Origin: Gammaproteobacteria bacterium
GTDB taxonomy: Bacteria; Gemmatimonadota; Gemmatimonadetes; Longimicrobiales; Gaopeijiaceae
NCBI GenBank assembly: GCA_028820325.1
Contig: JAPPJO010000006.1
Span: 5,244 to 69,243 of the forward strand
Reading direction: 5' to 3'
DNA length: 64,000 nucleotides
Shown here: positions 1-8,831 of the stretch, in pieces
How the letters are laid out: the number at the start of each line of letters is the position of its first letter
Position numbering within the stretch: the first letter of the stretch is position 1
Position numbers and translations under genes: made by a program
The notes under the pieces: generated by a model
What the model saw: the letters and a program-made list of their open reading frames with translations, nothing else
The model's database searches: none
Told to the model about the DNA's origin: nothing

Positions 1-107
1 GCGCGTTCGGACGCATCCACGGGATGTCGTACGATGCCACCGCCTCCTCCTGGACGGGGGCCGCGGATCCGGACTGGGAGGGGAGCGCGGCGGCGCCTCG
101 CAACTGA
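1..107 (+). CDS. C-terminal tail of a gamma-glutamyltransferase (partial)
   Basis: An open frame enters from the left edge (first full codon at position 3) and stops with TGA at 105-107. The visible 34 residues include GAADPDWEGSAAAP. This resembles the conserved end of gamma-glutamyltransferases, where GA(A/S)DPR..G.A is typical. The family cleaves gamma-glutamyl bonds of glutathione in the periplasm. Only the tail is visible, so catalytic residues cannot be checked and the call rests on this one motif. Confidence 0.5.
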   Translation, partial: AFGRIHGMSYDATASSWTGAADPDWEGSAAAPRN

Positions 108-227
108 CCTGGGCTCGACTCACGGGACGCTCCCGGGGCAGCCGCTTGCGTTGGCGGGGGCCCCGCATGCCGTGGAAGTGCAACCGGCGGCGTCCGCAAA
201 CGCCGACCGCTGACAAGGAATCCGGAG

Positions 228-1826
228 ATGGGAACTGCTGTTGACGCCCCGCGCCGCCGTGTGCTGAGTCTTCTCTTCGTGCTGACCGCGAGCGCATGTT
301 CGTCGGGCGACGCCCCCGAGTTCGACGTCATCCTGCGCGGCGGCATCCTGCAGGCCGTGGGCGACGCCCCCGAGTTCGTCACGGATCTGGCAGTGCGAGG
401 AGACCGGATCGCGGCGATGGGCGATCTCGCCGGCTACACTGCGCGCGACACCCTGGACATCGCCGGTCTCCACGTCTCCGCAGGCTTCATCGACGTTCAT
501 TCGCACGCGGGCTCGGGACTCGACACGGAAGACCGCAGCCACGCCGAGCCCCTGCTGGCGCAGGGCATCACGACGGTGGTGGTGAACCCCGATGGCGGAG
601 GGCCGATGGACCTGGCCCTGCAACGGGCGGTGCTGCTCGAAGACGGGCTCGGGGTGAACGTGGCGCAGCTGGTGCCCCACGGATCGGTGCGCAGGGCGGT
701 GCTGGGGATGGACGATCGGCTGCCGGGCCCCGACGAACTGCAGGAGATGAAGGCCCTGGTGCGGGAGGGCATGGAGGAAGGGGCGTTCGGCATGTCGTCT
801 GGACCGTTCTACGCCCCCGGAAGCTACTCGGATACCGATGAGCTGACGGCCCTCGCCGAGGTCGTGGCCGAGTACGGTGGGGTCTACACCAGCCACATCC
901 GCGACGAGTCGAACTACACCATCGGCCTGGTCGCGGCGGTGGAGGAAGTGATTACGGTGGCGCGCTCGGCGGGATTGCCGGGGGTGGTGACCCACATCAA
1001 GGCGCTCGGGCCGCCGGTGTGGGGCAAGTCGGCGGAGGTGATCGCCGCCATCGAGGCGGCCCGCGCGGAGGGGGTCGAGGTGTACGCGGACCAGTACCCG
1101 TACGAGGCCTCTTCAACGGGGCTTTCGGCGGCGCTTCTGCCGCGCTGGGCACAGGCAGGGGGAGGCGATTCACTCACGGCTCGCCTCGCCGATCCCGCCA
1201 CGCGCGCACGCATCCGCGAAGAGATGGAAGCCAACCTCGCGCGCCGCGGAGGGGCGGACCGCCTCCAGTTCCGCCGCTTCCGCCCTGAGCCGTCGATCGA
1301 GGGCCGCACCCTGGAGGATGTCGCCATCGCCCGCTCTCTCCATCCTCTGGACGCGGCTCTGGAGCTGATCGGGGAGGGAGGAGCGTCGGTCGTTTCCTTC
1401 AACATGAGCGACGACGACATCGCCGCCTTCATGATCCAGCCCTGGACCATGACGGCCTCCGACGGGGCGCTGCCGGAGTGGCAGGTTGGCGTGCCGCATC
1501 CGCGCGCCTACGGCACCTTCCCGCGCAAGCTGCGCAGGTACGTGGTGGAGGACGGCACCGTAAGCCTGAAGGCGGCCATCCGCAGCATGACGTCCCTTCC
1601 CGCGGACGTCTTCGGTCTCCGAGGTCGAGGGAGGCTCGTCATGGGGGCGGTCGCGGACATCGTGGTCTTCGACCTGGAGGAGGTCCGCGATCTCGCCACC
1701 TACACGGACCCGCACCAATTGTCGCAGGGTATGGTGCACGTTTTCGTGAACGGCACGGCGGCGATCCGTGACGGGGCCTTCACCGGCGAGCGTGCCGGGC
1801 GGGTGCTCCGGCGAGCGGATCGCTAG
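228..1826 (+). CDS. D-aminoacylase / N-acyl-D-amino-acid deacylase-like amidohydrolase lipoprotein
   Basis: This 532-residue protein starts at an ATG preceded by AAGGAATCCGGAG. It opens with a lipoprotein signal whose lipobox is TASAC, with Cys at about residue 24, so it is probably anchored in an envelope membrane. An amidohydrolase body follows: a first-strand metal site with His91 and His93 in DVHSHAGSG, a later SHIRDE segment, a THIKALG segment, and a C-terminal beta-sandwich segment (GRLVMGAVADIVVFD). This layout matches the D-aminoacylase branch of the amidohydrolase-3 family, which removes acyl groups from N-acyl-D-amino acids. The exact substrate cannot be read from sequence; dihydroorotase-like or dipeptidase-like activity is also possible. 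It stands alone ahead of bipA. Confidence 0.82.
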   Translation: MGTAVDAPRRRVLSLLFVLTASACSSGDAPEFDVILRGGILQAVGDAPEFVTDLAVRGDRIAAMGDLAGYTARDTLDIAGLHVSAGFIDVHSHAGSGLDTEDRSHAEPLLAQGITTVVVNPDGGGPMDLALQRAVLLEDGLGVNVAQLVPHGSVRRAVLGMDDRLPGPDELQEMKALVREGMEEGAFGMSSGPFYAPGSYSDTDELTALAEVVAEYGGVYTSHIRDESNYTIGLVAAVEEVITVARSAGLPGVVTHIKALGPPVWGKSAEVIAAIEAARAEGVEVYADQYPYEASSTGLSAALLPRWAQAGGGDSLTARLADPATRARIREEMEANLARRGGADRLQFRRFRPEPSIEGRTLEDVAIARSLHPLDAALELIGEGGASVVSFNMSDDDIAAFMIQPWTMTASDGALPEWQVGVPHPRAYGTFPRKLRRYVVEDGTVSLKAAIRSMTSLPADVFGLRGRGRLVMGAVADIVVFDLEEVRDLATYTDPHQLSQGMVHVFVNGTAAIRDGAFTGERAGRVLRRADR

Positions 1827-1892
1827 AAGGCTCGCCGGGCTTCGCGCGTTCGTCGCTACCAGACATCAATCCGGCAAGAGCCGAACCCCGGC

Positions 1893-3722
1893 ATGAAGGT
1901 CCGCAACGTCGCAATCATCGCCCATGTCGATCATGGGAAGACCACCCTCGTGGACCAGATGCTCCGCCAGGCAGGGGTGTTCCGCGAAAACCAGCACGTG
2001 CGCGAGCGGGTGATGGATTCGAATCCGCTGGAGCGGGAGCGGGGCATAACGATCCTCTCCAAGAACACTTCCGTGCGCTGGGGCGAGTTCAAGATCAACA
2101 TCGTGGACACTCCGGGCCACGCCGACTTCGGAGGCGAGGTCGAGCGCATCCTGCGCATGGTGGACGGGGTGCTGATCCTGGTCGACGCCGCCGAGGGACC
2201 GATGCCCCAGACCCGGTTCGTAACGGCCAAGGCGCTCGAGCTGGGCCACGCGCCGGTGGTGGTCATCAACAAGGCCGACCGCCCGGACGCGCGCGCCGAA
2301 GAGGTCCACGACGAGGTGCTGGAGCTGTTCATGGACCTCGAGGCCACCGACGAGCAGCTCGACGCCCCCTTCCTGTACGCCTCGGGTCGGGAAGGATGGG
2401 CGACACCGGATGCCGATGGGCGCGGCGCCGATCTCGCGCCGCTGTTCGCGGCCGTCGTGGATCACGTGCCCGCTCCGCCCGTCGAACCGGCGGGGCCCTT
2501 CCAGATGCTGGTCTCGACGCTGGACCATTCCTCCTATGTCGGACGCATCGCGATCGGCCGCGTCGAGCGCGGGCGCATCCGGCCCGGCCAGGAGGTGGCG
2601 CTGCTGCCGATGGGCGCGGCCGGCATGGTCGAGGAGGATGACGCGGCCCGTTCGCGCGCCCTCAAGGTGTATGGATTCGACGGTCTGGAGCGCGTGGACA
2701 TCGCGGAAGCCGGTGCGGGAGACATCGTGGCGGTGGCGGGCGTCCCGGGCGTGGAGATCGGCAGGACGCTGGCCGATCCGGAGCACCTCGAGCGCCTGAA
2801 CGGCATCGCCGTGGAGCGGCCCACGATATCGGTCGACTTCGTCGTCAACGACTCGCCCTTTTCCGGCGAGGGGAAGTACGTGACCACGCGCCAGCTCCGC
2901 GAGCGGCTGTTCCGGGAGATGGAGCGCAACGTCGCCCTGAAAGTGGAGGCGACCGACCATCCGGACACCTTCCGGGTCGCCGGGCGGGGCGAGCTGCACC
3001 TCTCCATCCTCATGGAGACCATGCGCCGCGAGGGCTACGAGTTCCAGGTCTCCCGCCCGCGCGTGCTCATCCGCGAAGGCCCCGCCGGCGAGCCTCTGGA
3101 GCCCTACGAGGAGCTGGTGGCCGAGACGCCGGAAGCCCGGGTGGGCACCGTCATCGAGAAACTGGGCGGGCGGCGGGGCGAAATGCTCGAGATGAGACCG
3201 ACGGACCGGGGGCCGATTCGCCTGCGCTTCCGTATTCCGGCACGCGGCCTGTTCGGCTACCGCACCGAGTTCCTCACCGACACCCGCGGGGACGGGCTGA
3301 TGCACCACCGCTTCCTGGAGTACGGGCCGTGGGCGGGGGCGCTGCCCGGACGCGACCGTGGCGCCGTGGTGGCCGACCGCCGTGGCGCCGCGGTGGCGTA
3401 CGCCATCTTCGGCCTGCAGGAGCGCGCCACCTTCTTCCTGAAGCCCGGCGCCCCGGTCTACGAGGGCATGATCGTCGGCGTGCACGTCCGAGCGGGCGAC
3501 CTGGACGTCAACATGTGCAAGGGAAAGAAGCTCACCAACATCCGGGCGGCGGCCGCGGACGACAACATCCGGCTGGAGCCGCCCCGCATCATCACGCTGG
3601 AGTCCGCTCTGGAGTTCATCGCGGACGACGAGCTCATTGAAGTAACCCCGGGCGCAATCCGTCTGCGCAAGCGAATCCTGGATGCCGGGGCCCGCCGGAA
3701 GGCGGCGCGCCGCAGAAGGTGA
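1893..3722 (+). CDS. bipA: Ribosome-associated GTPase BipA/TypA
   Basis: The 609-residue length is normal for BipA, a translational GTPase that binds the 70S ribosome and helps large-subunit assembly and stress adaptation. The G-domain motifs are all visible: AHVDHGKTTL (P-loop, about residues 10-19), RERGITI (switch I), DTPGHADFGGEV (G3) and NKADRPDA (G4). Downstream come a domain II barrel, the EF-G-like domain III/V region with RGELHLSILMETMRREGYE, and the BipA-specific C-terminal domain with the KGKKLTNIRAA segment. The stop lies 4 bp before the aminotransferase ATG, suggesting co-transcription with the serine genes. Confidence 0.96.
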   Translation: MKVRNVAIIAHVDHGKTTLVDQMLRQAGVFRENQHVRERVMDSNPLERERGITILSKNTSVRWGEFKINIVDTPGHADFGGEVERILRMVDGVLILVDAAEGPMPQTRFVTAKALELGHAPVVVINKADRPDARAEEVHDEVLELFMDLEATDEQLDAPFLYASGREGWATPDADGRGADLAPLFAAVVDHVPAPPVEPAGPFQMLVSTLDHSSYVGRIAIGRVERGRIRPGQEVALLPMGAAGMVEEDDAARSRALKVYGFDGLERVDIAEAGAGDIVAVAGVPGVEIGRTLADPEHLERLNGIAVERPTISVDFVVNDSPFSGEGKYVTTRQLRERLFREMERNVALKVEATDHPDTFRVAGRGELHLSILMETMRREGYEFQVSRPRVLIREGPAGEPLEPYEELVAETPEARVGTVIEKLGGRRGEMLEMRPTDRGPIRLRFRIPARGLFGYRTEFLTDTRGDGLMHHRFLEYGPWAGALPGRDRGAVVADRRGAAVAYAIFGLQERATFFLKPGAPVYEGMIVGVHVRAGDLDVNMCKGKKLTNIRAAAADDNIRLEPPRIITLESALEFIADDELIEVTPGAIRLRKRILDAGARRKAARRRR

Positions 3723-3726
3723 GACC

Positions 3727-4890
3727 ATGACCGACAACTCGGCGGCGTGCGGCGGCCCGGACGGTGAGAACGGGTTCGGCCGCTTCTTTCTGCCCGGTCC
3801 CACAGAGGTGCGGCCGGCGGTGCTGGCGGCCCAGAAGCGGGCTCTCATCGGGCACCGCGGCGAACCCATCAACGCGCTCATGCGCGAGATTCAGCCCGGG
3901 TTGCGGGAGGTGTTCGGCACATCGCGGCCGGTACTGTTGTCGACCTCGTCCGCCACCGGCCTCATGGAGGCGGCGGTGCGCAACGGCGCGCGGGAGCGGG
4001 TGCTGTCGCTCGTGAACGGGGCGTTCTCCGAGCGCTTCGCCCGCATCGCGCGCGCCTGCGGGTTCGAGGTGGACGTTGTCGACGCGCCGTGGGGCGGCGT
4101 GCACGATCCGGATTCCGTGCGGGCCCGCCTGCAGGCGGGGCGCTACGACGCCGTGACCATGGTGCATTCCGAGACCTCCACCGGCGCTCTCAACCCTATC
4201 GCCGACCTGGCGGCGGCGGTGCGGGAGTTCCCGGACACGCTGGTGCTGGTCGATGCCGTTACCAGTGCGGGAGGCGCCCCGGTGCAGGCGGACGAGCGGG
4301 GCCTCGATTTCGTGCTCGCCGGTTCCCAGAAGGCGATGGCGCTGCCGCCGGGGCTGGCGTTCGGCGTCGCGTCGGAGCGCATGCTGGAGAGATCCGCGAG
4401 CGCGGCACGCAAGGGGGTCTACTTCGACCTGGTCGCGTTCTCCAGTTCTCTGGCGAAGGCACAGACGCCGAACACGCCCGCGGTGACGCTGATGTACTCC
4501 CTGGCGGAGCAGTTGCGCCACATCTCGGCGGAGGGCCTGGAGAGACGCTGGGCGCGCCACGCGGCGATGGCGCGAAGGTGCGCCGATTGGGCGGACGCGT
4601 CGGGAGAGCGCATCGGTGCGGGGCTGTCGGTGCTGGCACCGGACGGTTTTCGTTCGCCCACAGTGACCTGCCTGCTCCTGCCCCCCGGGCGGACCGGTCC
4701 GGAGGTCGCGCACGCGATGAAGGAGCGGGGGTTCGTGATCGGAGCAGGATACGGCAGACTCAAACCGCGGTCGGTGCGCATCGGCCACATGGGAGACCAC
4801 ACGGTGGAGGAACTGGATCGGGTGCTGGGGGCGTTGGAGGAGGTCCTGCGGGCACCCCCGGGGCAGGGGCTTGCCGGAGGAAGGCGATGA
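3727..4890 (+). CDS. Class V PLP-dependent aminotransferase, probable phosphoserine or serine-pyruvate aminotransferase
   Basis: The frame is open from 3682, but the ATG at 3727 lies just after the BipA stop, giving 387 residues. The fold is that of the small-subunit class V aminotransferases (alanine-glyoxylate/serine-pyruvate type): N-terminal FLPGPTEVRP, an aspartate for the PLP nitrogen in LVLVDAVTSAGG, and the Schiff-base lysine in AGSQKAMALPPG. Its stop overlaps the serA start in ATGA. Coupling to SerA suggests that it supplies the second step of serine synthesis (3-phosphohydroxypyruvate to phosphoserine) in place of a classical SerC. That role is inferred from context; glyoxylate transamination is the main alternative. 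Confidence 0.8.
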   Translation: MTDNSAACGGPDGENGFGRFFLPGPTEVRPAVLAAQKRALIGHRGEPINALMREIQPGLREVFGTSRPVLLSTSSATGLMEAAVRNGARERVLSLVNGAFSERFARIARACGFEVDVVDAPWGGVHDPDSVRARLQAGRYDAVTMVHSETSTGALNPIADLAAAVREFPDTLVLVDAVTSAGGAPVQADERGLDFVLAGSQKAMALPPGLAFGVASERMLERSASAARKGVYFDLVAFSSSLAKAQTPNTPAVTLMYSLAEQLRHISAEGLERRWARHAAMARRCADWADASGERIGAGLSVLAPDGFRSPTVTCLLLPPGRTGPEVAHAMKERGFVIGAGYGRLKPRSVRIGHMGDHTVEELDRVLGALEEVLRAPPGQGLAGGRR

Positions 4891-6494
4891 GCGCGCGCGG
4901 CCGCCGGTACGTGGTCGGTGTTGCCGACCAGGTCTCACCCTCGGGGCTCGGCGCGCTCACCGGCGACGAGCGCTTCGAGGTGCGCTGGCTGGCGGAGCGT
5001 CCGGCGGCGGAGAAGGAACGAGCGATAACCGGGACGGACGCCATTATCGTGCGCAGCGCCACCCGGATCACCCGGGAACTGATCGAGGCGGCGTCCAGCC
5101 TGAAGGTCATCGGGCGGGCCGGAGCCGGGGTGGACAACATAGACCTCGACGCCGCCACCGAGCGCGGCATCCCGGTGCTGAACGCGCCCGCGGGCAACAC
5201 CGTCTCCGCCGCGGAGCTCACCTTTGCGCTCATTCTGGCGCTCGCGCGCAAGGTCGTGGCCGCGGACCGGTCGGTGCGCGAGATGACCTGGAAGACGCCG
5301 GGACTCTCCGGGGTCGAGCTCAACGGCAAGACGCTCGGGCTGGTCGGGGCCGGGAGAATCGGCGGGGAGGTGGCGCGCCGCGCCCGCGCCTTCGGCATGA
5401 GGGTGCTGGTCTACGATCCCTATCTGCCCGCAACCCGCGCCGAGGAGCTGGACGCGCAGCCGAGCGGCCTCGACCACGTGATCGAGCAGGCGGACTTCCT
5501 CAGCCTCCACGTGCCCCTCACTCCCTCCACCACGTCCATGATCGGGGCGAAGCAGCTGCGCCGAATGAAGCAGTCGGCCTACCTCGTCAACGCGGCTCGC
5601 GGCGGGGTGGTGGACGAGGACGCGCTCGCCCGCGCCCTCCGGGAGGGATGGTTGGCGGGCGCCGCACTGGATGTCTTCCGCCAGGAGCCGTTGTCGGCGT
5701 CCAGCCCTCTCCTGGGGAGCCCGAACCTCATCCTCAGTCCCCACCTGGGGGCCTCCACCGCGGAGGCGCAGGAGCTGGTGGCCTCCGAGATCGCGTCGGC
5801 CGTGCGCGGAGCGCTGCTCGACGGCGATCTCTCCCGGGCCGTGAATGCGCCCGGCATCGATGGCGCAACGCTGCGCAAGCTGCGTCCCCTGCTGGAGCTG
5901 GGAACCCGGATCGGGCGTCTCGCGTGCGCGCTCGCTTCCGGAGGCATCCGGGGGGTGCAGGTGCGTTACAGCGGTGCCTCGGAAGAGGCCCCCGGCCCGC
6001 TTACCGCCGCGGTGCTGTGCGGGCTGCTGGAGGACATCGTCGGAGGAACGCGCGTCAACGCCGTCAACGCGGCCCGTCTCGCCGAAGCGCGCGGCATGAG
6101 GGTGGTGGCGGCGCGCGCGACCCGGCATCCCGATTACTCCGAGTACCTGGTCACCGAGGTGGAGGCGGAGGGCGGCCTGTTGCGCGTCGCGGGAGCGCTG
6201 CTGGAGGGCACCCACCCCCGCATCGTCGGCATCGGCGGCTTCTCCATCGACCTGGAGCCGCGCGGATCCATCGTCATCGTGCGCAATCAGGACAAGCCCG
6301 GGGTGATCGCGGGAGTGGGCACGGTGCTGGCGTCCATGGGCTTCAACATCGCCGGATACCACCAGGCCCGCCTGGAGCCGGGCGGGGACGCCATGGCGGC
6401 GGTCTCGGTGGATGGCGAGATCACGCAGGAACTGCTGGATCGCCTGCGCGAGCTGGACCAGATCTCCTACGTCAAGTCTGCCCGCCTGGGCTAG
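4887..6494 (+). CDS. serA: D-3-phosphoglycerate dehydrogenase
   Basis: The start is the ATG that overlaps the previous stop (ATGA), with GGAGG just upstream, giving 535 residues. This is the long form of SerA, which oxidises 3-phosphoglycerate as the first committed step of serine synthesis. Visible parts are GRAGAGVDNIDLDAAT near residue 75, the Rossmann motif GLVGAGRIGGEVARRARAFG, the catalytic-loop arginine in NAARGGVVDEDAL, the catalytic histidine in SPHLGASTAEAQE, an intervening allosteric substrate-binding domain, and a C-terminal ACT domain (VRNQDKPGVIAGVGTVLA). The ACT domain suggests serine feedback, as known for the family. A short GC-rich gap separates it from the convergent peptidase gene. 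Confidence 0.96.
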   Translation: MSARGRRYVVGVADQVSPSGLGALTGDERFEVRWLAERPAAEKERAITGTDAIIVRSATRITRELIEAASSLKVIGRAGAGVDNIDLDAATERGIPVLNAPAGNTVSAAELTFALILALARKVVAADRSVREMTWKTPGLSGVELNGKTLGLVGAGRIGGEVARRARAFGMRVLVYDPYLPATRAEELDAQPSGLDHVIEQADFLSLHVPLTPSTTSMIGAKQLRRMKQSAYLVNAARGGVVDEDALARALREGWLAGAALDVFRQEPLSASSPLLGSPNLILSPHLGASTAEAQELVASEIASAVRGALLDGDLSRAVNAPGIDGATLRKLRPLLELGTRIGRLACALASGGIRGVQVRYSGASEEAPGPLTAAVLCGLLEDIVGGTRVNAVNAARLAEARGMRVVAARATRHPDYSEYLVTEVEAEGGLLRVAGALLEGTHPRIVGIGGFSIDLEPRGSIVIVRNQDKPGVIAGVGTVLASMGFNIAGYHQARLEPGGDAMAAVSVDGEITQELLDRLRELDQISYVKSARLG

Positions 6495-6533
6495 GCGGCC
6501 ACCGCCGCGCAGCCGGCCGGCCGGGCCGCTGTC

Positions 6534-7853
6534 TCAGGGGATGACGTTGTAGCGCCGCAGCACCTCCAGCGTCTCGTCGATGGGCAGGGCCTCCGCGGTG
6601 TTCCCCATCCCCGAAACGGTGGTGGCCTTGAAGAGCGAGTTGTAGACGGCCTCCTCGGTGGCTTCCACGGTGGCCAGGAAGAGCGACGACATGCGGTTGT
6701 TAGCAAGTTCCTCCACGGCCAGCAGGTCGTCCCCCCCACGCCGCACACCGGAAGCGGTCGAGAAGGCGATCACGTAGTCGCCCGAGCCGTTGCCGGCGAA
6801 CGATCCGGTGCGCGCCAGCCCCATCATGGCCCGCCGCGCCACGCGCTCGAGCTTGAGGGGGGAGAGGGGCGCGTCCGTCGCGACCACCATCATGATGGAT
6901 CCCTGCCCCTCGTCTCCGCCTCCCCGCCCTTCGCCCTGGTCCGCGCCGAAGGGTGTGTCGCTGCCCGGCGCCGTCCCCTGAAACGAGTAGCGCCCCAGCT
7001 CGCGTCCCACCGGCGCCCCCGCGATCGAGAGGATGCCGCCGAAGTTGGACTGCACCAGCACGCCCACCGTGTACCCGCCCAGCTCGTCGGGCACCACCCG
7101 GCTGCTGGTGCCGATGCCGCCCTTCCAGCCGAACGCGCGGGTCCCCGTGCCGGCCCCCACCGACCCCTCCTCGACCGGGCCGGTGCGGGCCGACTCGAGT
7201 GCCGCGCGCACGTGCTCGGGAGTGATCGGCCGTGATCGGATGTCGTTCAGGCCGCCGTCGTTGGTCTCGCCCACGACCGGGTTGATGGAGCGCACCCCCT
7301 CCATCCCCTCGCGGGCCAGCATCCACTCCGTGAGAGCGTCCGCCGCCTTCCACACGCACAGCGTGCAGGTGAGCAGGACGGGCGTCTCCAGCTCCCCCAG
7401 CTCCCGCACCTGGGTCACGCCGAGCAGTTTGCCGAAGCCGTTGCCGACGTGCATTGCGGCCGGCACCCGGTCGCGGAAGACGTTCCCTCCGTGTGGCCGG
7501 ATGGCCGTCACCCCGGTACGGACGCGGTCGCCCTCGCGCACAGTGGCGTGCCCCACCAGCACGCCCTCCACGTCCGTGATCGCGTTGTAGGGGCCCGGAG
7601 CGAAGATGCCTGGCGCGATCCCGACGTCGCGCGCCCGGGGCCGGGGTTCTTCCTGGGCGGAAGCCGCGGGAGCCCCCGAGCCGAACCCCGCAGCGACGAG
7701 CGCAGCGGCGGCGATGAGTGGTCGCGGCCGGAATGAACGGCGACGGGTTCGCGCGGCGGGAAACGGAAGGGGCGAAGACAGGACGTTCACGGTCGCGCTC
7801 CGGTTCAGGTGGTCGGCAGCCCGCGGAAGAACCCCTCGCGCGGATTCATCCAC
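6534..7853 (-). CDS. P1 family peptidase (DmpA/BapA-type aminopeptidase), exported
   Basis: This protein of up to 439 residues belongs to the P1 (DmpA) family of N-terminal-nucleophile aminopeptidases. Supporting segments are GPYNAITDVEGVLVGHATV, RTGVTAIRPHGGN, VGETNDGGLNDI, GSVGAGTGTRAFGWKGG and GNGSGDYVIAFSTASGV. These enzymes self-cleave into two chains and release N-terminal amino acids from small peptides, amides or esters. An arginine-rich stretch and a hydrophobic segment ending in APAASAQ look like an export signal. The listed GTG start overlaps the ctaB stop by 8 bp; a GTG 21 codons later would give a shorter, more ordinary signal peptide. Which start is used is unclear. Confidence 0.85.
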   Translation of the reverse strand: MDESARGVLPRAADHLNRSATVNVLSSPLPFPAARTRRRSFRPRPLIAAAALVAAGFGSGAPAASAQEEPRPRARDVGIAPGIFAPGPYNAITDVEGVLVGHATVREGDRVRTGVTAIRPHGGNVFRDRVPAAMHVGNGFGKLLGVTQVRELGELETPVLLTCTLCVWKAADALTEWMLAREGMEGVRSINPVVGETNDGGLNDIRSRPITPEHVRAALESARTGPVEEGSVGAGTGTRAFGWKGGIGTSSRVVPDELGGYTVGVLVQSNFGGILSIAGAPVGRELGRYSFQGTAPGSDTPFGADQGEGRGGGDEGQGSIMMVVATDAPLSPLKLERVARRAMMGLARTGSFAGNGSGDYVIAFSTASGVRRGGDDLLAVEELANNRMSSLFLATVEATEEAVYNSLFKATTVSGMGNTAEALPIDETLEVLRRYNVIP

Positions 7854-8730
7854 CGACTGCCAGGGTATCGACGATCAGCAGCACCAGCAGGCAGGGCTGA
7901 TAGAGCAGGGTGCCCAGGAAGACCCGGCGCGCTCGACGGTCCGTAAGGCGCCCCGCGGCCGCGAACGTCACCGCCAGAAGGGCGATGCCCGCCAGCAATG
8001 CTCCGGCGGCGTATACGATGCCGGTCAGGTCGAGCAGCACGGGCGCAAGGCTCACCGGAACCAGCGCGGCGGCGGCCGCCAGCATGCGCAGGCTGAGGAG
8101 GCGTCCGTGCTCGTCGCCCGGGGGCGCCATGATGATGCCCGCGCGGGCATAGTCCTCGCGGCAGATCCACGCCAGCGCGAGGATGTGCGGAAGCTGCCAT
8201 ATGAAGAAGATCCCGAACACCGCGAACGCCTGTGCCGACAACGTGCCCGCCGCGGCACTCCAGCCCACCAGCACGGGAAGCGCGCCGGGAAACGCGCCCA
8301 CCAGGCTCGCGAGCGAGGTTCGCGTCTTGAGCGGCGTGTACACCAGCACGTAGAGGGCGCTCGAGACGAGGGCGAGAATCGAGGGCAGCGCGCCGGCGGC
8401 CTCCCACAGGTAGAGGGCCCCGGCCACGGTTAGCAGGAGCCCGAAATCGCGAGCCTCGCGCGGAGTTACGCGCCCCGACGGGATCGGGCGTGCGCGGGTG
8501 CGCGTCATGAGCGCGTCCTCGCGGCGCTCGGCGTACTGGTTGAGCGCCAGCGCGCCACCCGTCACCAGTCCCGTCCCCAGCGCCGTGTGGACGATCAACA
8601 GAACCCCGAGGGCGCCGCCGACCGCGATATAGCAGGACACCCCGGTCAGGGTCATCACGAAACACGCGATCCCGGGCTTGGTCAGTTCCAGATACGCGCC
8701 GGGGCCGCGCGGACCGGTCGTGGAGTTCAT
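7846..8730 (-). CDS. ctaB: Protoheme IX farnesyltransferase (heme O synthase)
   Basis: An integral membrane UbiA-family prenyltransferase that adds a farnesyl tail to protoheme to make heme O for cytochrome oxidases. The frame is open to 8820, but the ATG at 8730 gives the usual N terminus leading into YLELTKPGIACFV and a normal 294-residue length. The first aspartate-rich motif reads NQYAERREDALMTRTRARP, with Glu where the first Asp is usual. The second loop, DYARAGIIMAPPGDEHG, is typical of CtaB. Several hydrophobic helices follow. No oxidase subunits are adjacent. The gene shares an upstream gap of about 100 bp with the divergent GWxTD gene. Confidence 0.9.
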   Translation of the reverse strand: MNSTTGPRGPGAYLELTKPGIACFVMTLTGVSCYIAVGGALGVLLIVHTALGTGLVTGGALALNQYAERREDALMTRTRARPIPSGRVTPREARDFGLLLTVAGALYLWEAAGALPSILALVSSALYVLVYTPLKTRTSLASLVGAFPGALPVLVGWSAAAGTLSAQAFAVFGIFFIWQLPHILALAWICREDYARAGIIMAPPGDEHGRLLSLRMLAAAAALVPVSLAPVLLDLTGIVYAAGALLAGIALLAVTFAAAGRLTDRRARRVFLGTLLYQPCLLVLLIVDTLAVGG

Positions 8731-8831
8731 GTGCTCGGTGCTCGGCGAGCGTAAAGGATTTGGAGGCGGCAAGTTGCCGGGGGTCGGGGGTACACGCAAG
8801 TTCCGCGTGTCTCGTCGCACCTGGTTTTCGG

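Noticed and set aside
6495-6533. Terminator between serA and the P1 peptidase
   Set aside because: GC-rich complementarity is present (GCGGCC/GGCCGC), but no clear single hairpin with a T-run could be drawn.
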